A stretch of DNA of 64,000 nucleotides from Peribacillus kribbensis DSM 17871 (lineage in GTDB: Bacteria; Bacillota; Bacilli; Bacillales; DSM-1321): assembly GCF_000430765.1 (NCBI RefSeq), contig NZ_KE387241.1:81617-145616 (forward strand), read 5' to 3'. Position 1 is the stretch's first letter. The number at the start of each line of letters is the position of its first letter. The notes under the pieces are model-generated. The model was not told the origin of the DNA. It searched no databases and saw only the letters and a program-made list of their open reading frames with translations. Positions 35,968 through 44,951 of the stretch are shown piece after piece. The position numbers were made by a program, and so were the translations under genes.

Positions 35968-35993
35968 GACGTATGTATGGGCATACGTCTTTT
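35968..35993 (+). terminator. brnQ operon terminator
   Basis: GACGTATG-tatggg-CATACGTC followed by TTTTC. Confidence 0.75.
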
Positions 35994-36116
35994 CTTTATT
36001 TCATTAAGCTTAGACCAGTTGTCCATTGTTTGATGATGGACAGTTTTTTTCATGGCAGCCCTATCTATCGGAAGGAACTATCGTTTTATTTGTGCACCCA
36101 TGCCTGCGCACACACG

Positions 36117-36142
36117 AAAAAGAGGCCGCAATGGCCTCTTTT
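36117..36142 (-). terminator. Amino-acid permease terminator
   Basis: AAAAGAGGCC-gcaatg-GGCCTCTTTT, 2 bp beyond the permease stop, with a TTTT tail on the minus strand. Confidence 0.8.
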
Positions 36143-36144
36143 CC

Positions 36145-37476
36145 TTACTTGGTTTTCAGTTTTTTCACCGCAAAGGACATCAGGGCCAAAACCGCGACCA
36201 TGACAATGCACACGATGGAGCTGAGGCGGTTTTCCGGGCTGATCAAAAGAGTGATGAATGAAATTACAAGGCCAATGATGACCAGCAGCGTCAGATACGG
36301 GAAACCCCAAAGTTTGAAGTACGGCTGGTTGGGATATGTGCGTCTGAGCTTTAACTGTGCCAGACAGATACTGACCCAGATGATGGATACAGCGAAGCCG
36401 GGAATAGCCATTAGATAGGTAAAAATTTTATCCGGCTCCAGATAAGCAAGATACGTTCCGAGCAGAAGGACGAGTGCGCTTATGCTCAATGAAACATATG
36501 GAACTCCTCTTTTTGTCACACGCTTTAAGCTTTGAGGAGCGACCCCGCTTGCTGCAAGTGAGTGCATCATTCGTGTACTTCCATAAATCCCTGAGTTGGC
36601 TGCAGACAGAACCGCTGTAATCAACACAAAATTCACAACGTGGGAAGCCCCATTCATTCCCGCTGTTTCGAATACCTGTACGAATGGACTTCCGCTTTGA
36701 GAAATGTGATCCCAGGGAATGAGACCGCAGATCACAAGAATAGGCAGTGTATAGAATAAAATGACGCGCACCATGACCCCTTTTACAATGCCGGGAAGTG
36801 CCTTTTCGGCATCCTTCATCTCCGTAATGGTCAAACCGATGAGCTCAGAGCCGCCATATGAGAACATGACGATCAGAAGCGTAGAAAAAATGGCACCCCA
36901 GCCGTTTGGCACGAAATCCGTGAAGTTATGGAGACGGGGAGCTGGTCCGTCGCCCGGAATGATGCCGAATAATATGGCGGCCCCCAGTAATATGAAGGCA
37001 ATGATCACCACAATCTTCAAGCCCGCAAACCAAAATTCGATTTCACCATATAATTTCACACTGAAGCTGTTAAGAAGGATGATTCCAAGGGCACAGATCA
37101 GGCTGAGCGCCCAAAGCGGTGCCGAGGTGAACCAGTATTGCAGGAAGCTTCCTGCAGCTATTACCTCAATGACACATACAACAAGCCAGAGGATGACATA
37201 AAGCCATCCGGTTATGAAGGCATATCTGCTTCCCAATGCTTTTTCAATCAGCTGGTTCATATCATGCCCGCGATAGACGATGGCCATTTCAGCCATGGCA
37301 CCCATCACTACGAGAAGAAGCAGTCCCGCAAACAGGTAAGAAAAAATGACTCCAGGCCCTGCCATTCCCACTGTATCAGCGCTTCCTTTGAAAATCCCTG
37401 TTCCAATCATGCCGCCCAAGGCAATCATTCTTACATGGCGGGATTGAAGCTGTTTTTTTAACTTGTCGTCTTGCAT
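36145..37476 (-). CDS. APC-family amino acid permease
   Basis: 443 residues, twelve predicted helices. The amino-acid permease signature is MIALGGMIGTGIFKGSAD at the N-terminus, followed by GPGVIFSYLFAGLLLLVVMG. It imports an amino acid, identity unknown. It is controlled by a T-box whose specifier seems to be UUC (Phe), so an aromatic substrate is a reasonable guess. Confidence 0.9.
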   Translation of the reverse strand: MQDDKLKKQLQSRHVRMIALGGMIGTGIFKGSADTVGMAGPGVIFSYLFAGLLLLVVMGAMAEMAIVYRGHDMNQLIEKALGSRYAFITGWLYVILWLVVCVIEVIAAGSFLQYWFTSAPLWALSLICALGIILLNSFSVKLYGEIEFWFAGLKIVVIIAFILLGAAILFGIIPGDGPAPRLHNFTDFVPNGWGAIFSTLLIVMFSYGGSELIGLTITEMKDAEKALPGIVKGVMVRVILFYTLPILVICGLIPWDHISQSGSPFVQVFETAGMNGASHVVNFVLITAVLSAANSGIYGSTRMMHSLAASGVAPQSLKRVTKRGVPYVSLSISALVLLLGTYLAYLEPDKIFTYLMAIPGFAVSIIWVSICLAQLKLRRTYPNQPYFKLWGFPYLTLLVIIGLVISFITLLISPENRLSSIVCIVMVAVLALMSFAVKKLKTK

Positions 37477-37574
37477 GTGACACCTTCCTTTATTATTATT
37501 TATACACGAAATAGATTCGGCTTAATCCCGATGAGCTGGATAAAGCTTCAATGAGAGACAGGCCCAGAGAAAAT

Positions 37575-37790
37575 AAAAAAGTCCCTGCTGAATAAATCAG
37601 CAGGGACGAATGAACGCGGTACCACCCTTGTTGCAGCTATAGCTGCCTCTCATTTTTATAACGGGACTGCCCGTCTCCTCTAGGTAAGGAGAAGCTCCAG
37701 GATTGAAATTCGTTTCTAATCTATGTACCGGCTCTCAGCACCGCCGGCTCTCTTAGACATAAAACATTAGCAACTACTAAATTCCCTTCA
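37575..37790 (-). promoter_or_regulatory. T-box leader of the amino-acid permease
   Basis: On the minus strand: AGAGAGCCGGCGGTGCTGAG stem I, antiterminator GGGTGGTACCGCG (37615-37628), terminator GTCCCTGCTGA/TCAGCAGGGAC followed by six T (37575-37608). The specifier region reads ACGAATTTCAATCC; by the GAA-N-codon-A pattern also seen in the brnQ leader this gives UUC (Phe). I am sure of the T-box, less of the codon. Confidence 0.87.
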
Positions 37791-37872
37791 ACACTTATCT
37801 ATTTTATTTTGGTATAATTCCTGAGTATATTTCTTGATTATAGAAGGGCTGGAGTGCCATGTCAACTTTAAT

Positions 37873-38304
37873 TTAGATTCTATGCACCATGAAGTATAGG
37901 AACCAAACGGCATGATTTTGTTCATCTGCAGCTGCACTACGGAAGGCTTCCCTGATAGATGGATCATTCGTCATCTGCGCAATCCGGTGATATTTATCTA
38001 CCGTTTCCTGTTCATCTTTAAAGGCAAAGTCAAGGCCCCTCCGGTAGTCCCTTGGGCATTCCTCTCTGATTTGGACCTGAGGCTGTCTGCCAAACAGAGT
38101 GGAGTATATTTGAACAAAGGTCTGATAATGATGGATTTCATCTTTGCGGATTTCTAAGATTTGATTCCTGGCTGCTTCAGTGGGCGCCATGGATGCGATC
38201 TTCTCATAGCAGATGATAGCTGTATATTCACCGTTAATCGCATTGCCTATTTCCCTTCTGATCTCCTCGTTCTGCCTGGCATATTCCATATATGAATATT
38301 CCAT
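37873..38304 (-). CDS. Ferritin-like / rubrerythrin-type diiron protein
   Basis: 143 residues, four-helix layout with carboxylate/His pairs: NGEYTAIICYEKIA, RKDEIHHYQ, KDEQETVDKYHRIA and AADEQNHAVWFLYF (E..ExxH type). Such proteins bind a diiron centre and detoxify peroxide or store iron. No rubredoxin tail. ATG seven bases after GGAGG. Monocistronic. Confidence 0.82.
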   Translation of the reverse strand: MEYSYMEYARQNEEIRREIGNAINGEYTAIICYEKIASMAPTEAARNQILEIRKDEIHHYQTFVQIYSTLFGRQPQVQIREECPRDYRRGLDFAFKDEQETVDKYHRIAQMTNDPSIREAFRSAAADEQNHAVWFLYFMVHRI

Positions 38305-38383
38305 TTACATCCCTCCCCAGAATAGTTTATGGGGAGAAATAGTGTAGGTGCCTGCCTTCAATAATCTTATTTACCAGCTTAGC

Positions 38384-38614
38384 CTAGTCTTCATCCTTCA
38401 CATCCATATCCTCTGGAATCGATTCATTCTGCCATTCTGCAAAAAGGCTTTTATATTTTTCCATCTGCTCAAAATGAGTGGCAAACTGCTCTTTATTAAT
38501 TAAATACTGCTTCCCGTCATGGACCGCCCTGATCTTTTTCTGCATGACCAGACTTTCCACATAATGGGCTGGAAGTGAGAGGTACTCTGCCGTCTCCTCT
38601 ATAGTTAGATACAT
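38384..38614 (-). CDS. Excisionase-type helix-turn-helix protein
   Basis: 76 residues. MYLTIEETAEYLSLPAHYVE is the MerR/excisionase-like HTH_17 fold with a following wing (DGKQYLINKEQF) and an acidic tail. It lies 33 bp behind the yfiR-like gene, on the same strand, so it may belong to that operon. No integrase is near, so an accessory regulator is more likely than a real excisionase. Confidence 0.75.
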   Translation of the reverse strand: MYLTIEETAEYLSLPAHYVESLVMQKKIRAVHDGKQYLINKEQFATHFEQMEKYKSLFAEWQNESIPEDMDVKDED

Positions 38615-38647
38615 AGTTTCACCTACTTTTATCAGGAATTCTTAATT

Positions 38648-39274
38648 TTATTGTTCCACCTGCAGGACTGCTTTCAAATACATCCTTAATGCTTCAACCT
38701 GCTCAGAGACATAGACTTCCTTGGGTCCCAGCCTGTTGAAGCTCATCAGGCGGTATAGCAGCAGTCCGTCCGAAACATTCATGATAAACAGTATGATCGC
38801 GTCTATAGGCTGAAGGGGCTTGAACTCCCCAGTCTCGACCCCATTTTGTATCAGCTTGGAGAAATACTCCCTCAAGAACTGGAATCTTTTCATTAAGTAG
38901 GAAGCCCGCTCCTCCACCCGGAGGCTGTTCAGAAAGTATTCAAATTGAACCACGCCAAACCCGATGCCGTCAGACAGCCGGTCCTGCTCTGTCTCTTGAA
39001 GAAGCTTTTCAACAGCTTCCCAGGCAGTGCTGCTATTCTCGATCAAGCTGAGGAACCATTTTTTTGATTCCTGATCATTACGGTCCGTTATATGCCGGAA
39101 CATTTCATCCGTGCTTGAAAAATATTGATAGACCCCGCCGCGGCTGAGACCGGTGGCTTCCACGATGTCTGTCATGGTGGTCTTTTCAAAGCCCTGCTTG
39201 ATAAATATTTCCCTTGCTGTTTCCAGAATTTCTTCTTTACGCTTCTCTTTGTATTCCTCGCTCACTTTCGGCAA
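38648..39274 (-). CDS. yfiR: TetR-family regulator (YfiR-like)
   Basis: 208 residues. The helix-turn-helix is TTMTDIVEATGLSRGGVYQYF (33-53 region), with a C-terminal domain rich in aromatic residues. It overlaps the end of the MFS gene by 38 bp, as in the B. subtilis yfiS-yfiR pair, which it resembles in size and wording. It probably represses the operon at 40513-40554. Confidence 0.85.
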   Translation of the reverse strand: MPKVSEEYKEKRKEEILETAREIFIKQGFEKTTMTDIVEATGLSRGGVYQYFSSTDEMFRHITDRNDQESKKWFLSLIENSSTAWEAVEKLLQETEQDRLSDGIGFGVVQFEYFLNSLRVEERASYLMKRFQFLREYFSKLIQNGVETGEFKPLQPIDAIILFIMNVSDGLLLYRLMSFNRLGPKEVYVSEQVEALRMYLKAVLQVEQ

Positions 39275-40496
39275 CTGTCACACTTCCTCCTGATGCTGGT
39301 TTGACCCATGCAGAAGCAAGCCCAATCAGGACGAGCATACTGCCGGATAGGATAAAGGCTGCTTTAATGCCGGCAGCTTCCACAAGGATCCCGCCTAATA
39401 GCATTCCGATAACGGCAGCACTGGATGTTACACTATTAATAGTACCAAAAACCCTGCCGCTCATGTGCACAGGTGCGCTCTTTTGTGCCAGAACATTGAA
39501 AGGAATAAAAATGGAGGCCGCTGCTATTCCCACGATAAAAAATAAAACCGGATAAACGATTTTTATAAACAATATAGGAAAGCCTGTAAATAGCACGCAT
39601 ACAGCAAATCCTCCGCCTACCCCAATCGCACCGAGTGATAAAAACCATCGCGCAGATTTAATTGGTTTTTTACTTAAGATGGCTGCCATGACAAACATTC
39701 CTCCGCCTGAGGCCGACATGGCGTAGCCTGCCAGGTCTATAGGGATCCCTGGTATTTCGCGGAGCAGGATCATAAACTGGGAGTCTGCGATTTGCAGTAC
39801 GAGAAGAGAAAGACTCATCACCACAAGTCCTGCCAAGACCTCGGGGACTGACTTCAAAAAGGAAAATCCGGCCTTCATTTCTACCAGGAAGTTTTTCTTC
39901 TCCCCTGAATCCGCATCATTCTTAAGATTGGTGCTTTTCTTTATATTCAGGAGCAATACTGCAGATAATACGAAGGTCGCAGCATCGATATAAAAGGCGG
40001 GATGAACACCGAATGAAGATACAACTACGCCGCTGACCATTGGGCCGATGATCTTGCTTCCATTGTCGATCATCGAGCTGATGGATACAGCCTGCTGCAT
40101 GTGTTCATCCGATACAATTTCTTTTAGCTTTCCATTCTTTGCGGGCATAAATAATGCGGAAAAGGAGCTTTTCATAAAAATCAGCAGATAAACGGTCCAG
40201 AGATTGGGGGCAAACACAACCAAAGCTACAACCGCCGCCCTCATGATATCAGTAAAAATCATTATTTTCTTGCGGTCGACTTTATCTGCGGCCACTCCTG
40301 CGAAGGATCCAAACAGGATGGAAGGAAGTACAAGACAAAGCATTAAATACGTCATTTCCATCGGGCTCGCCTTCCAATTGATGCTTACCAGGGCCATGAG
40401 TGCCAGGAGATCCAGCCAATCCCCTATGCTTGATACAATCTGAGAGCTAATCAGGTACACATACTGTTTATTTTTCAACAGTTTAACATTTTCCAT
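39237..40496 (-). CDS. yfiS: MFS efflux transporter (YfiS-like)
   Basis: 419 residues, twelve helices of the MFS_3 type. It includes SSIGDWLDLLALMALVSINW near the start, the motif A loop GVAADKVDRKKIMIF, and RAAVVALVVF. I start at MENVKLLKNKQYV, behind GGAGGG; earlier ATGs lie within the promoter. Substrate unknown, likely a drug-like compound sensed by the TetR partner. Confidence 0.87.
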   Translation of the reverse strand: MENVKLLKNKQYVYLISSQIVSSIGDWLDLLALMALVSINWKASPMEMTYLMLCLVLPSILFGSFAGVAADKVDRKKIMIFTDIMRAAVVALVVFAPNLWTVYLLIFMKSSFSALFMPAKNGKLKEIVSDEHMQQAVSISSMIDNGSKIIGPMVSGVVVSSFGVHPAFYIDAATFVLSAVLLLNIKKSTNLKNDADSGEKKNFLVEMKAGFSFLKSVPEVLAGLVVMSLSLLVLQIADSQFMILLREIPGIPIDLAGYAMSASGGGMFVMAAILSKKPIKSARWFLSLGAIGVGGGFAVCVLFTGFPILFIKIVYPVLFFIVGIAAASIFIPFNVLAQKSAPVHMSGRVFGTINSVTSSAAVIGMLLGGILVEAAGIKAAFILSGSMLVLIGLASAWVKPASGGSVTVAESERGIQREA

Positions 40497-40512
40497 TATA
40501 CCCTCCAATAAA

Positions 40513-40560
40513 AATGACATCTTTGTCGTTATTATAAACGACATTAATGTCATTTTACAA
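40513..40560 (-). promoter_or_regulatory. yfiSR promoter with double TetR operator
   Basis: Arms AATGACATCTTTGTCGTT (40513-40530) and AACGACATTAATGTCATT (40537-40554) are complementary with three mismatches. The right arm contains the perfect palindrome GACATTAATGTC. The six-base spacer is the minus-strand -10 box TATAAT, with -35 TTGTAA just upstream. Two TetR dimers on either side of the -10 box are predicted. Confidence 0.75.
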
Positions 40561-40600
40561 TGGGCTATTTAAAATATTTTCCAATACTTCCATTACACAC

Positions 40601-40627
40601 AAAAAAAACGGCATATAAAATGCCGTC
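40601..40627 (-). terminator. Permease operon terminator
   Basis: ACGGCAT-ataaa-ATGCCGT followed by eight T on the minus strand, 29 bp after the second permease gene. Confidence 0.8.
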
Positions 40628-40655
40628 GGAAAGTGAAGCAACAGAATTCAAGATC

Positions 40656-42827
40656 TCACTTAATAATCTTTCCTCTTCCGGATGAATAGTAATCCAGATA
40701 GTCAGCAGATAAAGCATCAACCGGCCCATATACCTTTTCCATCGCTTTAAGAGCAAGCTCATTCGTCTCTGGAAGCTTGTTCTGAATTTCTTTATCAATA
40801 TAGTCATTTTTCTTCAGCTCAGCTGCAAATTCTTTGAATTTTTCCAATCCTTTTTCTCTTAAAAGATAGCTGGTGAGCAAGAATCCTGATGCATACTGCT
40901 CCATCCAGTTCTTAGTCTGCAGTTTCCCGATTTGGCCGATTGGCAGGGGGTGGGATTTCAGCATCTGCAATCTGTCTCCTTCATCAAATCGTAAAACATC
41001 CAGATTTAGAAGCAGTCCTCCATCCCCGCTATCCGTTACTGCACTCCTCAATGCATCCGCCACCCCGTTCTGCAGATAGGAAGGTGCATTATCATTGGTC
41101 ATTTCCTGCATCATTTTGGAGGAAAGCTGAGAAACCAGGATGGATAATACAGGGCTGCCTGGCCTTCCAACAGGGGTAATCATTTTGATGGATTCACCAT
41201 AATTGCTCCAATCCTCCACCATATAGGCCGGAATCGTCGCACCCATCTCCTCAATGGTTTTATATAGTTTTATATGGATAGGGCCTGGTTCCCAGCCAAA
41301 TTCCTGTTTGTAAAGCCGGACCACGGACGTAGCATCCAGCAGCAGGCTGTCTGCCTCTTTGTCCATTCCTTTGAGATAATGGACAGTGACAGTATTGTAT
41401 CTCTTTTCTTTAAAAGGAAGGTCGTTCAAAAGCCATTTTCCGCCGGATTTACTAATGGAATACGTCACCTTTTCCGCGTACTCCTCCCCTTTTGATGTTT
41501 TGATGTTTACTTTCAGTTCGAGGGAGCCTGTATCGGCGGACTTCAGATTTATACTTCCTTTCTGCACTGAAGTCTCCCAGCCGGCTTTTTTATTCTGGCT
41601 GATTTCCTCCAGCCAGCTTTCTTGCTCTCGATAGAAGAGTGCATTCGATTTGTTTTGAAATGAGAGAAACTTCTTCATATTGTTATCTTCAATGGCTTTA
41701 AGCATGGAATTAAACTGCTTTTTAATCTTGGCATTTGATAGGGCTATCGTTTTATCCCCTGATGCCTCCGCTCTGGCACTCGTGGATAAGAGAATATTTT
41801 TAAGGGGGTCTTCATCCGTCCGGAGATAATACCCGCAATAAAATACAAAAAGCGCTGCACCTAGAATAGCTGCCCTATGTTTGACAGACGCAGTCAGGAT
41901 TCTTCCAGGCTCCTTCCAAATCCTCCATTCCATGATCGCAGCCATTCCAGATCTGCTGCCCGTGCTCCTCTCTGCTTCCAAATGATCCAGCCATTCCTGC
42001 CCTGCCTGATAGAATATAAAAAAGGGAGTGTAAATCATCAGAAGTGCAGCGGAAAGGACCATTGGCTTGAAGTCGAGCATGATATAGTATGTCAATCCTC
42101 TCGTATTGTAAATATATTCAACTATGAATAAACTCGACATTCCTCCCCATACTAAAATCTTAGAATGATGAAAGATCGATGGGAAAATGTTGCGGAAATT
42201 ATGGATGGTTACAATTCTGAATCTGCCCATCCCTTTTGCCATGGCATATTCTGTATAGGGTTTAATCTGTTCTTCCTCCACCAGCATCAGCAGCAGCCGG
42301 AATAGGTAGATGGCCGGAAGGATGGCAAGAGTCAGGATGGGGGCCAAATAAATGGTTTCATCACCCAAAACTGCAAAATTGACCAGCATGACACCTGTCT
42401 TTTTGAAAATGGCAACCACAGTCACTTGCAGAAAGACTGCGATTAATAAGTCCGGGACTGTCTCTAACACTCCCAATACCCGCTTAATCGGATCAATCAC
42501 ATAATAAGGCAGAAAGAGCGTCAGCAGGGCCAGAAGCAAGGCAGCAGCAAATCCAAGTAAAATTCCGGAGATAAATATTTTGGCTGAATATATATAAGGC
42601 TCCTTCAGGAAATCCAGGATTGGCATCGGCACATTTTTGTAGGTATACACCCAGTTTTCAGGCTTAATAAAAACTAGGACAAACCTGTAAAATTCTTTGA
42701 AATATAAAGGGATATTATAAATCTGCCCTGATGAAATGACACTCGGAACAATGCTGACAAATACAATCCCAAGAGCCCCAAGAAGGTAGTAAAACAAAAT
42801 TTTAATAGATCTGATAATGAATTCCAA
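40656..42827 (-). CDS. Oligopeptide-type ABC permease fused to degenerate peptidase-MA-like domain
   Basis: 723 residues. Residues ~1-290 are a DppB/OppB-type permease with several helices and a binding-protein-dependent transport region (YAMAKGMGRFRIVTIHNFRN near 195-215, the ATPase-contact EAA-like loop). One helix near 315-335 leads to a large predicted extracytoplasmic part. It begins with a helical ANK..FLSFQNKSN-type spacer (about 350-480). It ends in a peptidase-MA-like region (from about 505: FGWEPGPIHIKLYKT and later APSYLQNGVADAL). Where active MA peptidases carry HExxH, this one has SSKMMQEM. TTG start after GGGAGGGG. It follows the B+C fusion permease by 20 bp. No ATPase or binding protein is nearby. 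Confidence 0.75.
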   Translation of the reverse strand: MEFIIRSIKILFYYLLGALGIVFVSIVPSVISSGQIYNIPLYFKEFYRFVLVFIKPENWVYTYKNVPMPILDFLKEPYIYSAKIFISGILLGFAAALLLALLTLFLPYYVIDPIKRVLGVLETVPDLLIAVFLQVTVVAIFKKTGVMLVNFAVLGDETIYLAPILTLAILPAIYLFRLLLMLVEEEQIKPYTEYAMAKGMGRFRIVTIHNFRNIFPSIFHHSKILVWGGMSSLFIVEYIYNTRGLTYYIMLDFKPMVLSAALLMIYTPFFIFYQAGQEWLDHLEAERSTGSRSGMAAIMEWRIWKEPGRILTASVKHRAAILGAALFVFYCGYYLRTDEDPLKNILLSTSARAEASGDKTIALSNAKIKKQFNSMLKAIEDNNMKKFLSFQNKSNALFYREQESWLEEISQNKKAGWETSVQKGSINLKSADTGSLELKVNIKTSKGEEYAEKVTYSISKSGGKWLLNDLPFKEKRYNTVTVHYLKGMDKEADSLLLDATSVVRLYKQEFGWEPGPIHIKLYKTIEEMGATIPAYMVEDWSNYGESIKMITPVGRPGSPVLSILVSQLSSKMMQEMTNDNAPSYLQNGVADALRSAVTDSGDGGLLLNLDVLRFDEGDRLQMLKSHPLPIGQIGKLQTKNWMEQYASGFLLTSYLLREKGLEKFKEFAAELKKNDYIDKEIQNKLPETNELALKAMEKVYGPVDALSADYLDYYSSGRGKIIK

Positions 42828-42847
42828 AGAATCCCCTCCCTTCGCGG

Positions 42848-44752
42848 TTACATAGCTTGTCTATTTTTCTTGGACAATAGGGAAAAAGAGTTTTTTTCCT
42901 TAAGGGATACAGGTTTTTCTAAGTCTGCACCCTGCTTTTTTCTGGACCGCTTCGGCATTAAAACACCAACCTTCCGCTGCTGTACCTCTTTAACTCCCTG
43001 AACAATGAGCTGCATGGCGAGAATGCAGAGCATAAAGGCTGCCAAGGCAGGAACCACAAGCCAATATTTTTGGTACATAAAAGCATCCCTGGCGTCAGCA
43101 ATCAGCCCTGACCATTCATAGGTAAGACTTCTAGGCGGATCCGGTGTCTCGCTTAGTGAAATGATGGTGCCTCCAAAAAAAAGATAGAACAGACCCAAAT
43201 GGACGAATATGAGCAGAACCTGGATAAACTGCTGGCCGAACAAAATGAACAGACGCGGAGCCAGCTGCGGAAAGATGTGCTTCCAGAGAATATGGCGGCT
43301 GTCACCTCCCAGTGTCTTAGCGCTTTCTACATACGTCTGCTGGGATATGATCTTCATCTCATTCCCGATTAATACGGTGATCAGAGGAACAACAAGAAGA
43401 GTTAAAATGACTACCTCCAGCACCACCCGCTCAAGGAATGAATAATCCCAATTCCTCCCTCCCCTGTCCATTACAATGGGATTCAGGAGAATAATAGCTA
43501 TAAGACTCAGCGGCAGGAAATGAATGGAGTCCACTACTTTGATAATGAAAATTCTGGTAGTTTCCTTAAAATGAAAAGTGTAGTATATCACAAAGAAAAA
43601 TCCCCCCGCCACTCTTAATAGGGCGATGAGCAAACCATAGGAGATCGTATATTTTGCCCCGACAAAAAGCTGATCTCTTATGCTCCTTCCCCCTGTATCC
43701 GAACCGAACCACATCTGGGAAGAAGGCGGATGAGGAGAAGAACTGAGCAATTTCCCATGTGAGTCCATTAAGAGAAGGACCTTTTTGATTTCATGTTCTT
43801 TAAACTCAGAATAGAAAAAGCTGAATGCCACTAAACCGAATAAGAATAAAAACCCCACCGTAAATTTCGGGTTGGAAAAGTGAACCCCGATTCCCTTAAC
43901 GGCATGGATCAGCCGATTTTTCCAGTTTAGTGTAAATCCATACATTTCACTGTCGTTTTGGCTCCTGCCCAGAAGCGAGGCTGTATGGGTGATAATAAAA
44001 AATGGAGTATAAAGAAACAGCAGGCCAGCCGCCATAATGACTGGTTTAAAGGAGGCGGCCATATAGATGCTCAATCCCTTGATTTGAAGAATGGATTCCA
44101 CGGCAAAAAGACCCATGATCAAAAGGGAGGCCGCCGTCCTCAGATGTCCTGCCAAACTTTCCCCGCGGACTTTAGCCTGAACAATAAATTCCCGGAAAAT
44201 AGGAAAGAACCCCCTACTTTTCAGTTTTATTGCTTCTTTTTCATCCCACAGCAAACATTTACCAAATAAATAAACAGCTGGAAAGACAGCAGCAGCCAAT
44301 ATTCCAATGATTATACTCACCGGTGCTGAAAAGTGTATTTCCAGAGCAGAAAGAAAATACATGAGACCAAAGCCTATTAATAAACTCAGTCCTGCTTCAG
44401 AGAATATTTGATAAATCTCCTGTATCGATTTATTCACTGCTGAAGGCAGATGAGCAGTCACACGTCTGAGCAGAAGCACTGCAAGCATTCCTGTGCAAAG
44501 AGCACCGATCAGGACAGAGAGCGAGATTAAATAAGGAGCCTTCATAACCTCCATGATAGAAAATGACGTGCGTTGGTAGGTAACAATCCAATTGCCCGGA
44601 TGGATAAATTTCGGGATCAAATCTAGAAGCTCTTCTACATATCCGGTTATATTGAATGGCCCTTTTTCGATGGCTACCCTTGGAATTACACTGACCGCAA
44701 GGATCACCAGCACTGTAAAGAAATATTGCAAAAACACTTTAAGGCCTTTCAT
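42848..44752 (-). CDS. Fused DppB+DppC-like ABC permease
   Basis: 634 residues. The N-terminal half (to ~300) resembles a DppB-type permease and is a distant paralog of the first half of the next gene (VPGNWIVTYQRTSFSIM against PENWVYTYKNVPMPIL, ASFKPVIMAAGLLFLYTPFF against LDFKPMVLSAALLMIYTPFF). The C-terminal half (about 335-610) is DppC-like: MWFGSDTGGRSIRDQLFVGA and the EAA-like loop YVESAKTLGGDSRHILWKHI. The tail is very basic. Start at the ATG after GGAGGAAGG; the upstream ATG lacks a Shine-Dalgarno sequence. First gene of the operon, divergent from a serine hydrolase. Confidence 0.78.
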   Translation of the reverse strand: MKGLKVFLQYFFTVLVILAVSVIPRVAIEKGPFNITGYVEELLDLIPKFIHPGNWIVTYQRTSFSIMEVMKAPYLISLSVLIGALCTGMLAVLLLRRVTAHLPSAVNKSIQEIYQIFSEAGLSLLIGFGLMYFLSALEIHFSAPVSIIIGILAAAVFPAVYLFGKCLLWDEKEAIKLKSRGFFPIFREFIVQAKVRGESLAGHLRTAASLLIMGLFAVESILQIKGLSIYMAASFKPVIMAAGLLFLYTPFFIITHTASLLGRSQNDSEMYGFTLNWKNRLIHAVKGIGVHFSNPKFTVGFLFLFGLVAFSFFYSEFKEHEIKKVLLLMDSHGKLLSSSPHPPSSQMWFGSDTGGRSIRDQLFVGAKYTISYGLLIALLRVAGGFFFVIYYTFHFKETTRIFIIKVVDSIHFLPLSLIAIILLNPIVMDRGGRNWDYSFLERVVLEVVILTLLVVPLITVLIGNEMKIISQQTYVESAKTLGGDSRHILWKHIFPQLAPRLFILFGQQFIQVLLIFVHLGLFYLFFGGTIISLSETPDPPRSLTYEWSGLIADARDAFMYQKYWLVVPALAAFMLCILAMQLIVQGVKEVQQRKVGVLMPKRSRKKQGADLEKPVSLKEKNSFSLLSKKNRQAM

Positions 44753-44951
44753 CCAACGTCCTTCCTCCCTTTTCATTTTTGGATATTCCTTTGGTCAAAT
44801 ATCCATCCAAAGGACTTTTCCCTCACATTTTTTATTAGACGATCCAAAACTTTGAATGTTACATTTATAAGCGAATTATTTGATTTATTTTACAATTTTG
44901 TAAATTTTATATTTTACAAATGTGGATTCCCCAAGGAAAAGGAGAGGAAGA

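Noticed and set aside
38384-38614. Excisionase-like gene as evidence of a prophage or integrative element.
   Set aside because: No integrase, attachment repeats or phage genes are nearby; it sits in an efflux operon.
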